A stretch of DNA of 64,000 nt from assembly GCF_011398355.1 (NCBI RefSeq), contig NZ_AP021889.1, positions 310,001 to 374,000 of the forward strand, read 5' to 3'. The stretch's first letter is position 1, and every line of letters starts with the position of its first letter. Positions 20,354 through 29,921 of this stretch are shown here, piece after piece. The translations under genes and the position numbers were made by a program. The notes under the pieces were generated by a model. It was not told the DNA's origin, made no database searches, and saw nothing but the letters and a program-made list of their open reading frames with translations. Origin of the DNA: Thiosulfatimonas sediminis. Its GTDB lineage: Bacteria; Pseudomonadota; Gammaproteobacteria; Thiomicrospirales; Thiomicrospiraceae.

Positions 20354-21799
20354 ATGGCAGTAAATGGTTTGCGAAGAACAAAGATTGTAGCAACACTTGG
20401 ACCAGCAACTGACCGCGAAGGCGAGTTAGAGAAAATGATTGAAGCGGGTCTGGATGTGGTGCGTATTAATATGTCACACGGTAATCCAGAAGAGCATATT
20501 GCGCGTGCGCAACGAGTTCGTGATTTAGCCGTAAAATACGATCGTGAAGTTGGGGTTCTGGTGGACTTGCAAGGTCCTAAAATCCGTATTGCTCGTTTTG
20601 CAGAAGATAAAATTTTCCTGAACGAAGGTGATAAGTTTGCACTGGATAATAACGTTGGTAAAAACAACGGTAATCAGCACGAAGTTGGCCTGACCTATAA
20701 AAACCTACCTTACGATGTTAAGACGGGCGACAAATTGTTGCTAGACGATGGTCGCTTGGTTTTCCAGGTTGATAATGTCGAAGGCGAGCGTGTTAATACC
20801 ACTGTTTTGGTTGGTGGTTCTTTGTCGAATAACAAGGGAATTAACCTTGCTGGTGGTGGTCTTTCAGCAGCGGCATTAACCGATAAAGACAAAGAAGACA
20901 TTATTACTGCAGCGCAAATGGAAGCCGATTATTTGGCGCTGTCTTTCCCACGTTCTGCAGAAGATGTTGAGTATTGTCGTTCATTGGCGCAAAAAGCCGG
21001 ATTGAACTGTTCAATTGTATCCAAAGTTGAGCGTGCGGAGGCGGTGGCCGATGATGCAACCCTTGACGGGATTATCTTGGCGTCTGACGTTATCATGATT
21101 GCGCGTGGTGATTTAGGGGTTGAAGTGGGTGATGCTCAACTGCCTGCGCTACAGAAGAAAATGATCAAGCGTTCTCGTCAGCTAAACCGTGTCACCATTA
21201 CAGCGACACAGATGATGGAAACGATGATTGAGAATGCTATTCCGACTCGTGCGGAAGTATTTGACGTTGCCAATGCGGTTATGGATGGTACTGATGCGGT
21301 AATGCTTTCAGGTGAAACGGCAACGGGTCGTTCTCCTAGTTTGGTTATCGAGACGATGGGACGTATCTGTCGTGAAGCGGAAAAACAACGTTCAGCACGC
21401 GAATCTACGCACCGTATTGATGAGTCTTTCACTGCAGTTGATGAAACGATTGCGATGGCGGCAATGTATGCAGCCAACCATTTTGATATTAAGTGTATCG
21501 CAGCCTTGACCGAATCGGGCAATACCGCTTTATTGATGTCGCGTATTTCATCAGGTAAGCCGATTATTGCTTTGACGCCACACATTGCAACGCGTCGTAA
21601 AGTGACGTTGTATCGCGGTGTTTATCCATCATCAGTGCGTTACGATGAGTTAGATAATAACGAAATCAAGAAACAAACTCTTGAGCATTTGAAATATCAC
21701 GGTTTAGTGAGTTCCGGTGACATGGTGTTATTTACGCGTGGCGAGCTACGTGGCCAGTTAGGCGGTACTAACATGATGGAAATTGTTAAGGTAGATTAA
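20354..21799 (+). CDS. pyk: pyruvate kinase
   Basis: The 481-aa enzyme converts phosphoenolpyruvate and ADP to pyruvate and ATP. It shows the N-terminal RRTKIVATLGPATD, the RINMSHG motif near residue 36, and the active-site region IMIARGDLGVEVG near 249 followed by the ATQMMETMI segment. The C-terminal regulatory domain is present. AAAAGGA lies about 10 bases before ATG. Codon bias is weaker than in gap, pgk and fba. Its position inside a cbb block matches other autotrophic proteobacteria. Confidence 0.96.
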   Translation: MAVNGLRRTKIVATLGPATDREGELEKMIEAGLDVVRINMSHGNPEEHIARAQRVRDLAVKYDREVGVLVDLQGPKIRIARFAEDKIFLNEGDKFALDNNVGKNNGNQHEVGLTYKNLPYDVKTGDKLLLDDGRLVFQVDNVEGERVNTTVLVGGSLSNNKGINLAGGGLSAAALTDKDKEDIITAAQMEADYLALSFPRSAEDVEYCRSLAQKAGLNCSIVSKVERAEAVADDATLDGIILASDVIMIARGDLGVEVGDAQLPALQKKMIKRSRQLNRVTITATQMMETMIENAIPTRAEVFDVANAVMDGTDAVMLSGETATGRSPSLVIETMGRICREAEKQRSARESTHRIDESFTAVDETIAMAAMYAANHFDIKCIAALTESGNTALLMSRISSGKPIIALTPHIATRRKVTLYRGVYPSSVRYDELDNNEIKKQTLEHLKYHGLVSSGDMVLFTRGELRGQLGGTNMMEIVKVD

Positions 21800-21924
21800 T
21801 TATCTTGACCGGACGCTGGGTGATTTGTTCAGCAATTTTTATATTTGGCGGCTAATTTAAAGCCTGCTAGAATATTGAAACTTTTTTAAATATATTTTTT
21901 GAAACCAATAGAGGAGTCTCGCAG

Positions 21925-22989
21925 ATGGCGATGATTACACTTCGTGAATTAATGGATTACGCGGCAGAACACAGCTTTGGTATGCCTGCGTTTAACGTAA
22001 ACAACATGGAACAAGTTCGTGCAATCATGCGTGCAGCTGACGCTTGTGATTCTCCAGTAATCCTTCAAGGTTCTGCTGGTGCGCGTAAATACGCTGGTGA
22101 GCCAATGCTACGTCATATGGTTGCTGCAGCGGTTGAAATGTACCCACATATTCCAGTTGTTATGCACCAAGATCACGGTTCTGACGTTGGTGTATGTCTT
22201 CGTGCAATCCAATCTGGTTTCACGTCGGTCATGATGGATGGTTCTTTAGAAGCAGACATGAAAACCCCGGCTTCTTATGAGTACAACGCTGGTATCACTG
22301 CTGAAGTTGTTAAAATTGCTCACGCGGGCGGTGTTTCTGTTGAAGGTGAGCTAGGCTGCCTAGGTTCACTTGAGACTGGTAAAATGGGTGAAGAAGATGG
22401 TCACGGTTCTGATGAAGAGCTAGATCACTCTATGCTTCTGACTGACCCTGAAGAAGCGGCTCAGTTTGTTAAAGATACGAATGTTGACTGTTTAGCAGTT
22501 GCTGTAGGTACTTCTCACGGTGCTTACAAGTTCACTTCTAAGCCATCTGCCGATGTTCTAAAAATTGACCAAATCGCTAAAATCCACGCACGTATCCCAG
22601 ATACTCACATCGTAATGCACGGTTCTTCTTCTGTTCCAGAAGAGTGGCTAGACATCATCAACAACTACGGTGGTGACATGGGCGCGACTTATGGTGTTCC
22701 TGTTGAAGCGATCGTTGAAGGTATCAAGCACGGTGTTCGTAAAGTAAACATCGATACTGACCTACGTATGGCATCTACTGGTGCGATCCGTAAGCACCTA
22801 CACGATAACCCATCTAATTTCGACCCACGTAAGTTCTACAACGCGGCTGAAAATGCAATGATGGAAATCTGTAAAGCTCGTTTTGAAGCTTTCGGTTGTG
22901 CTGGCCACGCTTCTAAGATCAAGTCTCTTGGTCTAGAAACGATGCAAGCACGTTACGCTGCTGGTGAACTTGACCAACGCGTAAAATAA
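21925..22989 (+). CDS. fba: fructose-bisphosphate aldolase, class II
   Basis: The 354-aa zinc-dependent aldolase condenses dihydroxyacetone phosphate with glyceraldehyde 3-phosphate (and probably erythrose 4-phosphate) in the Calvin cycle. It has the class II signatures [10 protein letters not shown] near residue 80, which includes Zn ligands, [20 protein letters not shown] near 136, HGAYKF near 195, and [11 protein letters not shown] near 232. The length and the long insertion after the ELG motif are typical of the group found with cbb genes. AGGAG lies about 9 bases before ATG. Codon bias is strong, and a terminator follows. Confidence 0.96.
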   Translation: MAMITLRELMDYAAEHSFGMPAFNVNNMEQVRAIMRAADACDSPVILQGSAGARKYAGEPMLRHMVAAAVEMYPHIPVVMHQDHGSDVGVCLRAIQSGFTSVMMDGSLEADMKTPASYEYNAGITAEVVKIAHAGGVSVEGELGCLGSLETGKMGEEDGHGSDEELDHSMLLTDPEEAAQFVKDTNVDCLAVAVGTSHGAYKFTSKPSADVLKIDQIAKIHARIPDTHIVMHGSSSVPEEWLDIINNYGGDMGATYGVPVEAIVEGIKHGVRKVNIDTDLRMASTGAIRKHLHDNPSNFDPRKFYNAAENAMMEICKARFEAFGCAGHASKIKSLGLETMQARYAAGELDQRVK

Positions 22990-23015
22990 TCAACGCTGTT
23001 TGATTTGCTGAAAAT

Positions 23016-23052
23016 AAAACCCGATGCAGTCCTGTGCTCATCGGGTTTTTTA
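23016..23052 (+). terminator. intrinsic terminator after fba
   Basis: AAACCCGATG pairs with CATCGGGTTT across a 12-base loop and is followed by Ts. Confidence 0.85.
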
Positions 23053-23097
23053 TTGATCTTACTCACGTGTAAGGTACGGCACTCAGGCGTTTTCCCC

Positions 23098-23138
23098 AAG
23101 TTATGCACAGTTTATTCTAATTTGTCTGTGCATAACTT
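23098..23138. repeat. inverted pair of DnaA-box-like sequences
   Basis: TTATGCACA (23101-23109) and its inverse TGTGCATAA (23127-23135) sit inside 13-base complementary arms AAGTTATGCACAG / CTGTGCATAACTT. Both match the relaxed DnaA-box consensus TTATNCACA. Confidence 0.6.
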
Positions 23139-23247
23139 TGGCGTTGCGCTAAAGCGTAAATAAGTAATAACGCGGCTATCTATAAGAAATCGCAGAAATA
23201 TTTACTACTTAATAAAATAAATAAGTGGTGTTTAATTGCCAAAATTC

Positions 23248-23256
23248 TGTGGATAA
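23248..23256 (-). promoter_or_regulatory. perfect-consensus DnaA box
   Basis: TGTGGATAA is the complement of TTATCCACA, the canonical strong DnaA box. It lies 113 bp after the inverted pair, beyond an AT-rich stretch. Confidence 0.6.
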
Positions 23257-23436
23257 CTTATGGTTGTGGCACTCTGTTTCAGGATACAAACGAATTTATT
23301 TATCCAATTTGCTTGATTTTAATCAATATTAAGCGGTGATTTTAGTGATTGCTTTAGTCAGTTTTACCTTTAACAGTAAATCAATAGGGCGGTAAAAAAC
23401 CAATAAAATCATGGGGTAAGCACGCTATAGCGTTAT

Positions 23437-23454
23437 CATTAGCGTGCGCTAATG
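23437..23454. promoter_or_regulatory. candidate CbbR operator, perfect palindrome
   Basis: CATTAGCG-TG-CGCTAATG is an exact inverted repeat that contains nested T-N11-A spacings, the LysR-type recognition pattern. It lies 57 bp upstream of the likely cbbL -35. CbbR is encoded at 32930, so this is a reasonable target site, though assignment is inference. Confidence 0.5.
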
Positions 23455-23460
23455 AATGCG

Positions 23461-23480
23461 TCTATAGAGACCTATAGAGA
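23461..23480. promoter_or_regulatory. tandem CTATAGAGA motif upstream of cbbL
   Basis: CTATAGAGA occurs at 23462-23470 and 23472-23480 with a 10-bp period; the first copy is part of the palindrome TCTATAGA. TCTATAGA recurs upstream of csoS1D (32024) and a related AATAGAGA/TCTCTATT palindrome lies before cbbR (32842), so this may be a shared control site. Confidence 0.4.
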
Positions 23481-23510
23481 ATATTCAATCTTTAGTGCTC
23501 TTTCTTTCAA

Positions 23511-23540
23511 TTGGTTATTGGGGGAAGTGGTCTCTATTAT
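23511..23540 (+). promoter_or_regulatory. possible sigma-70 promoter of the carboxysome operon
   Basis: TTGGTT (23511-23516) and TATTAT (23535-23540) are separated by 18 bases and precede cbbL by about 50 bases. The -35 is weak, fitting an activator-dependent promoter. Confidence 0.4.
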
Positions 23541-23588
23541 GTACCCTGAATTTTAATTCAACTCCAACCTCAAAGGGAGCATTTAACT

Positions 23589-24998
23589 ATGGCACAAACA
23601 TTTGATGCTGGTGTACAAGACTACCAGTTGACTTATTGGACTCCAGACTATGTACCTTTAGACACAGACCTATTGGCTTGTTTCAAAATCGTAGGTCAGC
23701 AAGGTGTTCCGCGTGAAGAAGTTGCAGCAGCGGTTGCAGCAGAATCTTCAACAGGTACTTGGACCACAGTATGGACCGACCTATTAACGGATATGGACTT
23801 CTACAAAGGACGTGCATACCGAATCGAAGAAGTACCAGGTGATAAAGAAGCGTTCTACGCATTCATCGCTTACCCACTAGACCTATTTGAAGAAGGTTCA
23901 GTTGTAAACGTACTAACTTCATTGGTAGGTAACGTATTCGGCTTTAAAGCACTACGTTCACTGCGTCTAGAAGACATCCGTTTCCCAATCGCATACATCA
24001 AAACGTGTATGGGACCACCAAACGGTATCCAAGTTGAACGTGATCGTATGAACAAATACGGCCGTCCACTACTAGGTTGTACCATCAAGCCAAAACTAGG
24101 TTTGTCAGGTAAGAACTACGGTCGTGCGGTATACGAGTGTCTACGTGGCGGTCTAGACTTCACGAAAGATGACGAAAACATCAACTCACAACCGTTCATG
24201 CGTTGGCAGAACCGTTTCGAGTTTGTTGCAGAAGCGGTAAACAAAGCGCAAGAAGTAACAGGCGAGAAAAAAGGTCACTACCTAAACGTAACGGCAGCAA
24301 CCCCAGAAGACATGTACGAGCGTGCTGAATTTGCGAAAGACCTAGGTCAGCCAATCATCATGCACGACTTCATCACTGGTGGTTTCACAGCGAACACGGG
24401 TCTAGCAAAATGGTGTCGTAAAAACGGTATCCTGCTACACATCCACCGCGCGATGCACGCAGTAATCGACCGTAACCCACGTCACGGTATTCACTTCCGC
24501 GTACTAGCGAAATGTCTACGTCTATCTGGTGGTGACCAACTTCACACAGGTACAGTAGTAGGTAAACTAGAAGGTGACCGCGCGTCAACGCTAGGTTTCG
24601 TTGACCAACTACGTGAAGCATTCGTACCAGAAGACCGTTCACGCGGTGTATTCTTCGACCAAGATTGGGGTTCAATGCCAGGTGTATTCGCAGTTGCATC
24701 AGGTGGTATCCACGTATGGCACATGCCAGCGCTAGTAACCATCTTCGGTGATGACTCAGTTCTACAGTTCGGTGGTGGTACGCAAGGTCACCCAGGCGGT
24801 AACGCGGCAGGTGCTGCGGCAAACCGTGTAGCGCTAGAAGCGTGTGTTAAAGCACGTAACGAAGGTCGTGATGTAGAGCGTGAAGGTGCAGACATCCTAC
24901 GTGACGCAGCGCGTTACTCTCCAGAGCTAGCAGTAGCCCTAGAGACTTGGAAAGAAATCAAGTTCGAATTCGACACAGTAGATAAGCTAGACGCCTAA
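23589..24998 (+). CDS. cbbL: RuBisCO large subunit, form IA (carboxysomal type)
   Basis: The 469-aa catalytic subunit fixes CO2 onto ribulose 1,5-bisphosphate. Active-site segments are all present: [38 protein letters not shown] with the carbamylated Lys at residue 193, HIHRAMHAV, and the mobile loop [12 protein letters not shown] with Lys 326. The sequence is clearly form I, and its position heading an alpha-carboxysome operon makes it form IAc. Codon use is the most biased of the window, with almost exclusive CTA, GTA and CGT. cbbS follows after 52 bp. Confidence 0.99.
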   Translation: MAQTFDAGVQDYQLTYWTPDYVPLDTDLLACFKIVGQQGVPREEVAAAVAAESSTGTWTTVWTDLLTDMDFYKGRAYRIEEVPGDKEAFYAFIAYPLDLFEEGSVVNVLTSLVGNVFGFKALRSLRLEDIRFPIAYIKTCMGPPNGIQVERDRMNKYGRPLLGCTIKPKLGLSGKNYGRAVYECLRGGLDFTKDDENINSQPFMRWQNRFEFVAEAVNKAQEVTGEKKGHYLNVTAATPEDMYERAEFAKDLGQPIIMHDFITGGFTANTGLAKWCRKNGILLHIHRAMHAVIDRNPRHGIHFRVLAKCLRLSGGDQLHTGTVVGKLEGDRASTLGFVDQLREAFVPEDRSRGVFFDQDWGSMPGVFAVASGGIHVWHMPALVTIFGDDSVLQFGGGTQGHPGGNAAGAAANRVALEACVKARNEGRDVEREGADILRDAARYSPELAVALETWKEIKFEFDTVDKLDA

Positions 24999-25050
24999 TC
25001 GTCGCCAATCCCCTGAATTTGAACAAATCCGTTAATAAGGAGTTTAAAAG

Positions 25051-25392
25051 ATGTCTTTTAACACAACTGATTACCGCACTAAGTTCACAATGGAAACATT
25101 TGGTTTCCTACCAGAGCTTACTGCTGATGAAATCTACGACCAGATCGTGTACCTAATCAACCAAGGTTGGGCACCATCAATCGAGCATGATACTGTTGCG
25201 AATATCCAATCGACATACTGGGATATGTGGAAGCTACCATTCTTTGGTATGCGTGATCCGAACGCAGTATTGGCGGAGATTGAAGAATGTCGTCGTCAAT
25301 ACCCAGACCACCTGATTCGCGTTGTTGGTTACGACAACTACACTCAGTGTAAAGGTCATGAGTTCGTAGTTTACAAACCACGTGGCATGTAA
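25051..25392 (+). CDS. cbbS: RuBisCO small subunit
   Basis: The 113-aa subunit caps the L8S8 holoenzyme. It contains [26 protein letters not shown] at its start, [14 protein letters not shown] near residue 56, and [20 protein letters not shown] at the end, all typical of form IA small subunits. AAGGAG stands 10 bases before ATG. In alpha-carboxysomes the interface of both subunits is bound by the N-terminal repeats of CsoS2, the next gene. Confidence 0.98.
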   Translation: MSFNTTDYRTKFTMETFGFLPELTADEIYDQIVYLINQGWAPSIEHDTVANIQSTYWDMWKLPFFGMRDPNAVLAEIEECRRQYPDHLIRVVGYDNYTQCKGHEFVVYKPRGM

Positions 25393-25443
25393 TTGCTGTT
25401 TGGATTATTTGATTAACTAACGAATGAAAAGGGAGGCCAAAAA

Positions 25444-27843
25444 ATGAGTCAATCTCAAAGTGGTCGCGCAGCAGCGCAAGCACGCCGTCAAGCACAGCTT
25501 GGTGGTGCGTCTACCTCCCCGACAGCGTCAAGCAGCCAGCCTAGTCCGCGTCAAGCGGCTAAGCAGGCACCTGCTCCAGCACCGATTCCATCGCGTGCTG
25601 AGCAGCGTGTTCATAAGGCTGCTCCGGTTGCACCTGCAGCACCAATGGCTTCAAGCCGTCAGCGTGTGCAAGTGATTAGCCAGCCGATTGCTGTGGCTGA
25701 AGGTCGTGAAGCAGCAAAACAACGTCGTTCTTCTCAGATGAAAGGGAATCGCGGAGCGAATAAATATGCTCCACAAAAAGCGAGCAATAACCTGCATCCG
25801 AAAGCAAAAGCCTATCAAAACCGTGTTAATTCTGAGAGCGTGAAAGCAGCCGCTGTTCAAGTTCCAGAAAAAGCCAGCGTGTCTGCAACGACAACGCAAT
25901 TTTTAGCTGTTTCGGCAACTAAAAAGGATAACGCTGTGACTGGTAAGCCTGTCGTTGTAGCCGATGGTCGTAATGCGGCGCAAAAACGTCGTCAAACACA
26001 ATTGCGCGGTAACAGTGGTTATCAGAAGCAAAGCAGTAACAACGTTCATCCAAAAGCGAAAGCGTATCAAAACCGTATTGCGTCACAAGAAGTCGCAAAA
26101 CCAGTTGATGCTCCGGTTGCTAAGGTTGATGTTGCACCAAAAGCACAGACTGCGACGCGTGTTGAAACACGTCGTAATGAAGTGAAAGCGGTTGTTGCAG
26201 CGAATGCTAACCCAAGTCGTGGTATGTCACGAGCTTATCGCAAAGCGCGTACTCAAGGTAAAACCGTTGAATCTGCTTATAAAACGAAAAGCGGACAAAG
26301 TGGTGCAGTTGCTCGTATGAGTAATCCTGAAGCCTCAAGTCGTGATATTGCCCGTACAGTTCGTACCGAACGCTGTGTACGTGGAAAAACGTGTGGTACA
26401 GCGCCATCTGCTAATGCAAAACGCGGTCGTAAAAACCGTGATAATTCTGCCCCTGATAAGGTGGGTCATTCGACCACTTTAAACGGACAAGCAGTTTCTG
26501 GAACGCAAGTTGGTCAAGGTAGCTTGACTGGTGCGGAACGTGGTGCATGTAAAACAGTTAGCGGGACGGAATATTTCGGTTCTGAAGAGTTTAATACGCA
26601 TTGTGCAAGCACGCCAGAAGCGGGAAAGCCAAAAGTAACCCGTACGCAAACCACTCGTGGTGAAACGATTAGCGGGACAGCTGTCGGTAATGCTAAGGCC
26701 GTAACGGGTGACCGTGCCGGATCCTGTGCAACGCTAACGGGTACAGAATATTTGCCAGCTGATGAAGCTGAAAAATTTTGCGGTACAAAACCTACTGTGC
26801 CAGCAAAAATTACTGGTTTCAGTGTAGATTCTAGCCAGTTGGATGCCAAAGAGAATGGTTCGAAAGTGACCGGTAGCAACAGCTACAAGTCGCAGTCAAC
26901 GACTCTTCGTCCGTCCGAGCCAACAGCAGCGCCGCAAAAAGTGGTTGCTTCAAAAACGGCTTCTGGTAATAAAACCACTGGGACTCAAGTTGGACGCTTA
27001 AAAGATGTAACTGGCGATGAGCGTGGCTATTGCTCCGCAGTAACCGGTACAGGCTATCAAGGTGCTGAAGAAACAGAAACTCTGTGTGATTCAAAACCAG
27101 TAGCAGCGCCAGCAAAAATTACTGTTTCAAGCACCACTCGCGGTCAAATCGTAAGCGGCGATCGTAGTGGCGAAACAACCGGTATTACCGGCGCCGAAGC
27201 AGGAACGTGTAAAGCAATTACAGGTTCTTCATATATGTCGGCAGAACATAGTGCAAGCTGTGGAATCCAAGCGAAAGCAGAAATTCAGCACCGTACTATG
27301 GGATCGGTAATGTCGGGAAAGCAAGCTCTGACCGGCGCTCAACCAGGACCTGATGGTCTTACGGGTGCAGAAAAGGGGGCATGTGAATTAATTTCGGGAA
27401 CGCCATACCAAGGAGCAGCACAAACTGCCGCGGTATGTGGTAGTCAAGTTGCCGCCTCTCAACCAGGTGAACCTGATTTTCCGCAATTAATCAACGCGAA
27501 CATTCCCGCTGCGCCGGTCAGTGCACAGCAAATGATGTTAGCACCGGTGGTAGGAATGCCTACCGTTGTGCCAGTTGCGGTTGTTGAGGAAACTCCAGAA
27601 CCTGCTTCCCGCATTACCGGTGATGGTTGGGATCGTGGCTCGAAAATCACGGGTACCGAAGGTCACTCGGCGACTTCTCGAAATGCTTCTTACGGTGGTG
27701 GACGTACTCCAGCGCCAGTTGCAGGTGCACACGGTTTTCGACCAAAAGCAATGCCGGATGTTCCGCAAAGTGTGATAACTGGTTCAGCAGGAAACACCTC
27801 GACAGGCGCGAAAGTGACCTTGACTGGTGGGGCTCGTGCTTAA
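25444..27843 (+). CDS. csoS2: alpha-carboxysome scaffold protein CsoS2
   Basis: The 799-aa disordered protein links RuBisCO to the shell. The N-terminal region has Arg/Lys-rich repeats (GRAAAQARRQAQ near 7, GREAAKQRRSSQ near 87, GRNAAQKRRQTQ near 176, SRAYRKARTQGK near 260) that bind RuBisCO. The middle region has about six M-repeats of the V/ISGT..G...VTG...G.C...TGT.Y type, ending in paired Cys. The C-terminal region has ITGDGWDRGSKITGTEG and a final ITGSAGNTSTG..VTLTGG for shell anchoring. Some homologues use a -1 ribosomal frameshift to make a short form; I saw no clear slippery heptamer, but the check was not exhaustive. GGGAGG precedes ATG. Confidence 0.96.
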   Translation: MSQSQSGRAAAQARRQAQLGGASTSPTASSSQPSPRQAAKQAPAPAPIPSRAEQRVHKAAPVAPAAPMASSRQRVQVISQPIAVAEGREAAKQRRSSQMKGNRGANKYAPQKASNNLHPKAKAYQNRVNSESVKAAAVQVPEKASVSATTTQFLAVSATKKDNAVTGKPVVVADGRNAAQKRRQTQLRGNSGYQKQSSNNVHPKAKAYQNRIASQEVAKPVDAPVAKVDVAPKAQTATRVETRRNEVKAVVAANANPSRGMSRAYRKARTQGKTVESAYKTKSGQSGAVARMSNPEASSRDIARTVRTERCVRGKTCGTAPSANAKRGRKNRDNSAPDKVGHSTTLNGQAVSGTQVGQGSLTGAERGACKTVSGTEYFGSEEFNTHCASTPEAGKPKVTRTQTTRGETISGTAVGNAKAVTGDRAGSCATLTGTEYLPADEAEKFCGTKPTVPAKITGFSVDSSQLDAKENGSKVTGSNSYKSQSTTLRPSEPTAAPQKVVASKTASGNKTTGTQVGRLKDVTGDERGYCSAVTGTGYQGAEETETLCDSKPVAAPAKITVSSTTRGQIVSGDRSGETTGITGAEAGTCKAITGSSYMSAEHSASCGIQAKAEIQHRTMGSVMSGKQALTGAQPGPDGLTGAEKGACELISGTPYQGAAQTAAVCGSQVAASQPGEPDFPQLINANIPAAPVSAQQMMLAPVVGMPTVVPVAVVEETPEPASRITGDGWDRGSKITGTEGHSATSRNASYGGGRTPAPVAGAHGFRPKAMPDVPQSVITGSAGNTSTGAKVTLTGGARA

Positions 27844-27859
27844 CTGAAAATCGGTTGCT

Positions 27860-29350
27860 ATGAATAAGGCAGTATTTACTAAGGGTGCACGTCGTAAGGC
27901 TGCAAAACAACATGTGGTGCCTGTACCTTATAAAAATGGTTTGGTTCCGCACTTGTTTGCCCCTACTTTTAGAGTAGGGCATCCTTTAGTCGATACCGTG
28001 GAGAATCAGCGCTTACGTGATTATGAGTTGACGTCTAAAGCTCGTTTCGATCGTATTGAAACGTTGTTACCGCGTCTGCAAAATATGGTAGGTCTTGGTG
28101 ATTTTTCACGTTCGGCAAATGCCATTTTACAAGCTGAACTTGGATTTAAGTTGCCAGATAAGGTACTTGCTGAGGCAAGTGTCGGCGGCCTGAATCTAAG
28201 CAAGCTTTATGCTCAATGCGTGTTTGAACAATATCTTGCATTTAGCCAAGAGTTTTTCGAGCAAGACCCGCTTAAAGGTCAACAAACTGCAGAGGTAGCG
28301 GAGGTATTTCAATCATTGGGATATCATTCGATCGGTGTCGCGCCATGCGCGGATGGTCGTTTAGCGCACTTTGTCAGCTATATATTACGGTTGCCCTATT
28401 CTTTGGTGCGTCGTAAAGCCCATGCTGGTGCCTTGTTTGATGTCAGCGAAAGTGTAAGGAATTGGGTCTTTACCGAACATTTACGGTTTCGAGAAGCTAA
28501 GCCTAATGCGGCCAATGAAGCGACCCGATATTTAAAAATCGCGTCCTATCATTTCTCAAAATCCGATCCACATCATCAAGGCTGTGCTGCGCATGGCAGT
28601 GACGATACAAAAGCTGCACGAGCGGCTTTGGATAAATTAAATGCTTTTAAGCAAGCGATTGAAGATCGTTTTGGTTGCGGAGCGACCGTCGATATCGCCC
28701 TTTTGGGGGTTAATACCGATGATGATAGTTTACGGGTGCATATTCCTGATGAATATGGCCAGGTTGGTTTAGCAGACTATGTTGATAGTCATTTGCTGTA
28801 TCACCAAACATTGAATTTAGATGCCGAGCAAGCACGTGCGGTGTTGGTTGACAGTCTACGGGTTTCGCATCTTCGAAAGCGCGTCGATAAAGCAGCCAAC
28901 TTACGTAAGCTACTTGCTTGGTTGCTTGAGCGTAATCTGGCACAGATTGACTATGTGCATCATTATGAATCTGGCTGTTACAGTGATATCGGTCACGCGG
29001 AACGCTTTATTGGAATAGGCAATGGGTTTAGTGAAGTGCAGTTGCGCAATCTAACCTATTACAGTTTTTTGGAGACTCTTGAAGAAGGGCTTGATGATGT
29101 CAAAGTTGGCATCAAAATTTTCAAAAAACTGAATCTAACTAAGATGTTGCCGATTCCGCTGATTGTCGGTTTTGAATATGACGGACGGGTTCCGGGTTCA
29201 AAAGACCGCGCTGCGAACAAGGCAAAGCGGATTGCTGGCTTAGTTCAGCAACGCTTTGCCGAGTTATCTGCAACTGGAATGTTGCACACGATGTGTACTC
29301 TGCGCGATTACAGTAGTCATCGACCAGCATTCCGGCTAGATAACGATTAA
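27860..29350 (+). CDS. csoSCA: carboxysomal carbonic anhydrase CsoSCA
   Basis: The 496-aa enzyme converts bicarbonate to CO2 inside the carboxysome. It shows the features of this divergent beta-class carbonic anhydrase: a basic N-terminal segment (KGARRKAAKQH) thought to bind RuBisCO, a catalytic domain with APCADGRLAHFVSYILRLP near 166, the zinc-ligand region PHHQGCAAHGSDD near 240, and a C-terminal defunct repeat of the catalytic fold. It starts 17 bp after csoS2. Length is close to that of H. neapolitanus CsoSCA. Confidence 0.95.
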   Translation: MNKAVFTKGARRKAAKQHVVPVPYKNGLVPHLFAPTFRVGHPLVDTVENQRLRDYELTSKARFDRIETLLPRLQNMVGLGDFSRSANAILQAELGFKLPDKVLAEASVGGLNLSKLYAQCVFEQYLAFSQEFFEQDPLKGQQTAEVAEVFQSLGYHSIGVAPCADGRLAHFVSYILRLPYSLVRRKAHAGALFDVSESVRNWVFTEHLRFREAKPNAANEATRYLKIASYHFSKSDPHHQGCAAHGSDDTKAARAALDKLNAFKQAIEDRFGCGATVDIALLGVNTDDDSLRVHIPDEYGQVGLADYVDSHLLYHQTLNLDAEQARAVLVDSLRVSHLRKRVDKAANLRKLLAWLLERNLAQIDYVHHYESGCYSDIGHAERFIGIGNGFSEVQLRNLTYYSFLETLEEGLDDVKVGIKIFKKLNLTKMLPIPLIVGFEYDGRVPGSKDRAANKAKRIAGLVQQRFAELSATGMLHTMCTLRDYSSHRPAFRLDND

Positions 29351-29369
29351 CCGATTTAAGGATGGCAAA

Positions 29370-29627
29370 GTGAAAATTTGGCGTGTTACCGGCACGGTAG
29401 TTTCTACCAATCGAATAGCGATGATGGACTATATGCCGTTGCTGTTAGTGGAAGACAAACCGGGTGGCAGTCCGATGGTTGCGGTTGACCCGGTAGGCTG
29501 TCGAAAAGGCGACTTCGTATTGTGTTGCGGCAGTTCAGCGGCGCGAGATGCGACCGGAACCAAAGGCTACCCAAGCGACCTGACCATTGTCGGAATCCTC
29601 GACAAATGGGACTGGGAGAGCAAGTAG
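29370..29627 (+). CDS. csoS4A: carboxysome vertex pentamer CsoS4A
   Basis: The 85-aa BMC-P (CcmL/EutN-type) protein forms pentamers that close shell vertices. It begins KIWRVTGTVVSTNR, has the family's AVDPVGCRKGDFVLCCGSSAARDATG core, and ends TIVGILDKWDWE. The start codon is GTG 29370, with AAGGATGG upstream. Two cysteines adjoin the pore-lining GSSAAR loop. It is followed two bases later by csoS4B. Confidence 0.95.
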   Translation: MKIWRVTGTVVSTNRIAMMDYMPLLLVEDKPGGSPMVAVDPVGCRKGDFVLCCGSSAARDATGTKGYPSDLTIVGILDKWDWESK

Positions 29628-29629
29628 CG

Positions 29630-29896
29630 ATGCAGATTCATCAAATAGGCCGACAAATCACCCTAACCAGTCGACTAGATGATTTAGGGCATCTGCCGCT
29701 CAAAGAATTAAAAACGCTAGGCGGGGGCACAGCCGTAGGCATGGACCCGATTGGCACCAAAGAAGGCGATTGGGTATTTACGATTGCCAACTCTGCGGCG
29801 CGAGACGCTGCCGGAGACAAACGATTACTAAGTGATTTAACGGTGTCCGGAATAATTGATAATTGGCAGGACATCATCAACCCAGATGACAAATGA
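29630..29896 (+). CDS. csoS4B: carboxysome vertex pentamer CsoS4B
   Basis: The 88-aa BMC-P paralogue of CsoS4A has GMDPIGTKEGDWVFTIANSAARDAAG and ends TVSGIIDNWQ. The true start is ATG 29630, two bases past the CsoS4A stop; the frame is open further upstream but that part overlaps csoS4A and lacks family similarity. Residues equivalent to the pore loop are conserved. Tight spacing implies coupled translation with csoS4A. Confidence 0.93.
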   Translation: MQIHQIGRQITLTSRLDDLGHLPLKELKTLGGGTAVGMDPIGTKEGDWVFTIANSAARDAAGDKRLLSDLTVSGIIDNWQDIINPDDK

Positions 29897-29921
29897 ATAA
29901 AAAACTCGAAAGGAGAAACCG

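Larger units (their letters stand above)
23053..23588. other. long fba-cbbL intergenic region
   Basis: No gene is seen in about 540 bases. It is AT-rich (an AAATAAATAAG tract near 23215) and contains DnaA-box-like sequences, a perfect 18-base palindrome, repeated TATAGAGA motifs and a probable promoter, listed separately. GGGAGC lies 7 bases before the cbbL ATG. Confidence 0.6.

Noticed and set aside
23053-23588. Chromosomal replication origin upstream of cbbL
   Set aside because: DnaA-box-like sites are present, but no dnaA, dnaN, gidA or rpmH lies near, so only the boxes are reported.
25444-27843. Programmed frameshift site in csoS2
   Set aside because: Known in some homologues, but I found no convincing in-frame slippery heptamer when reading the repeat region; not claimed.
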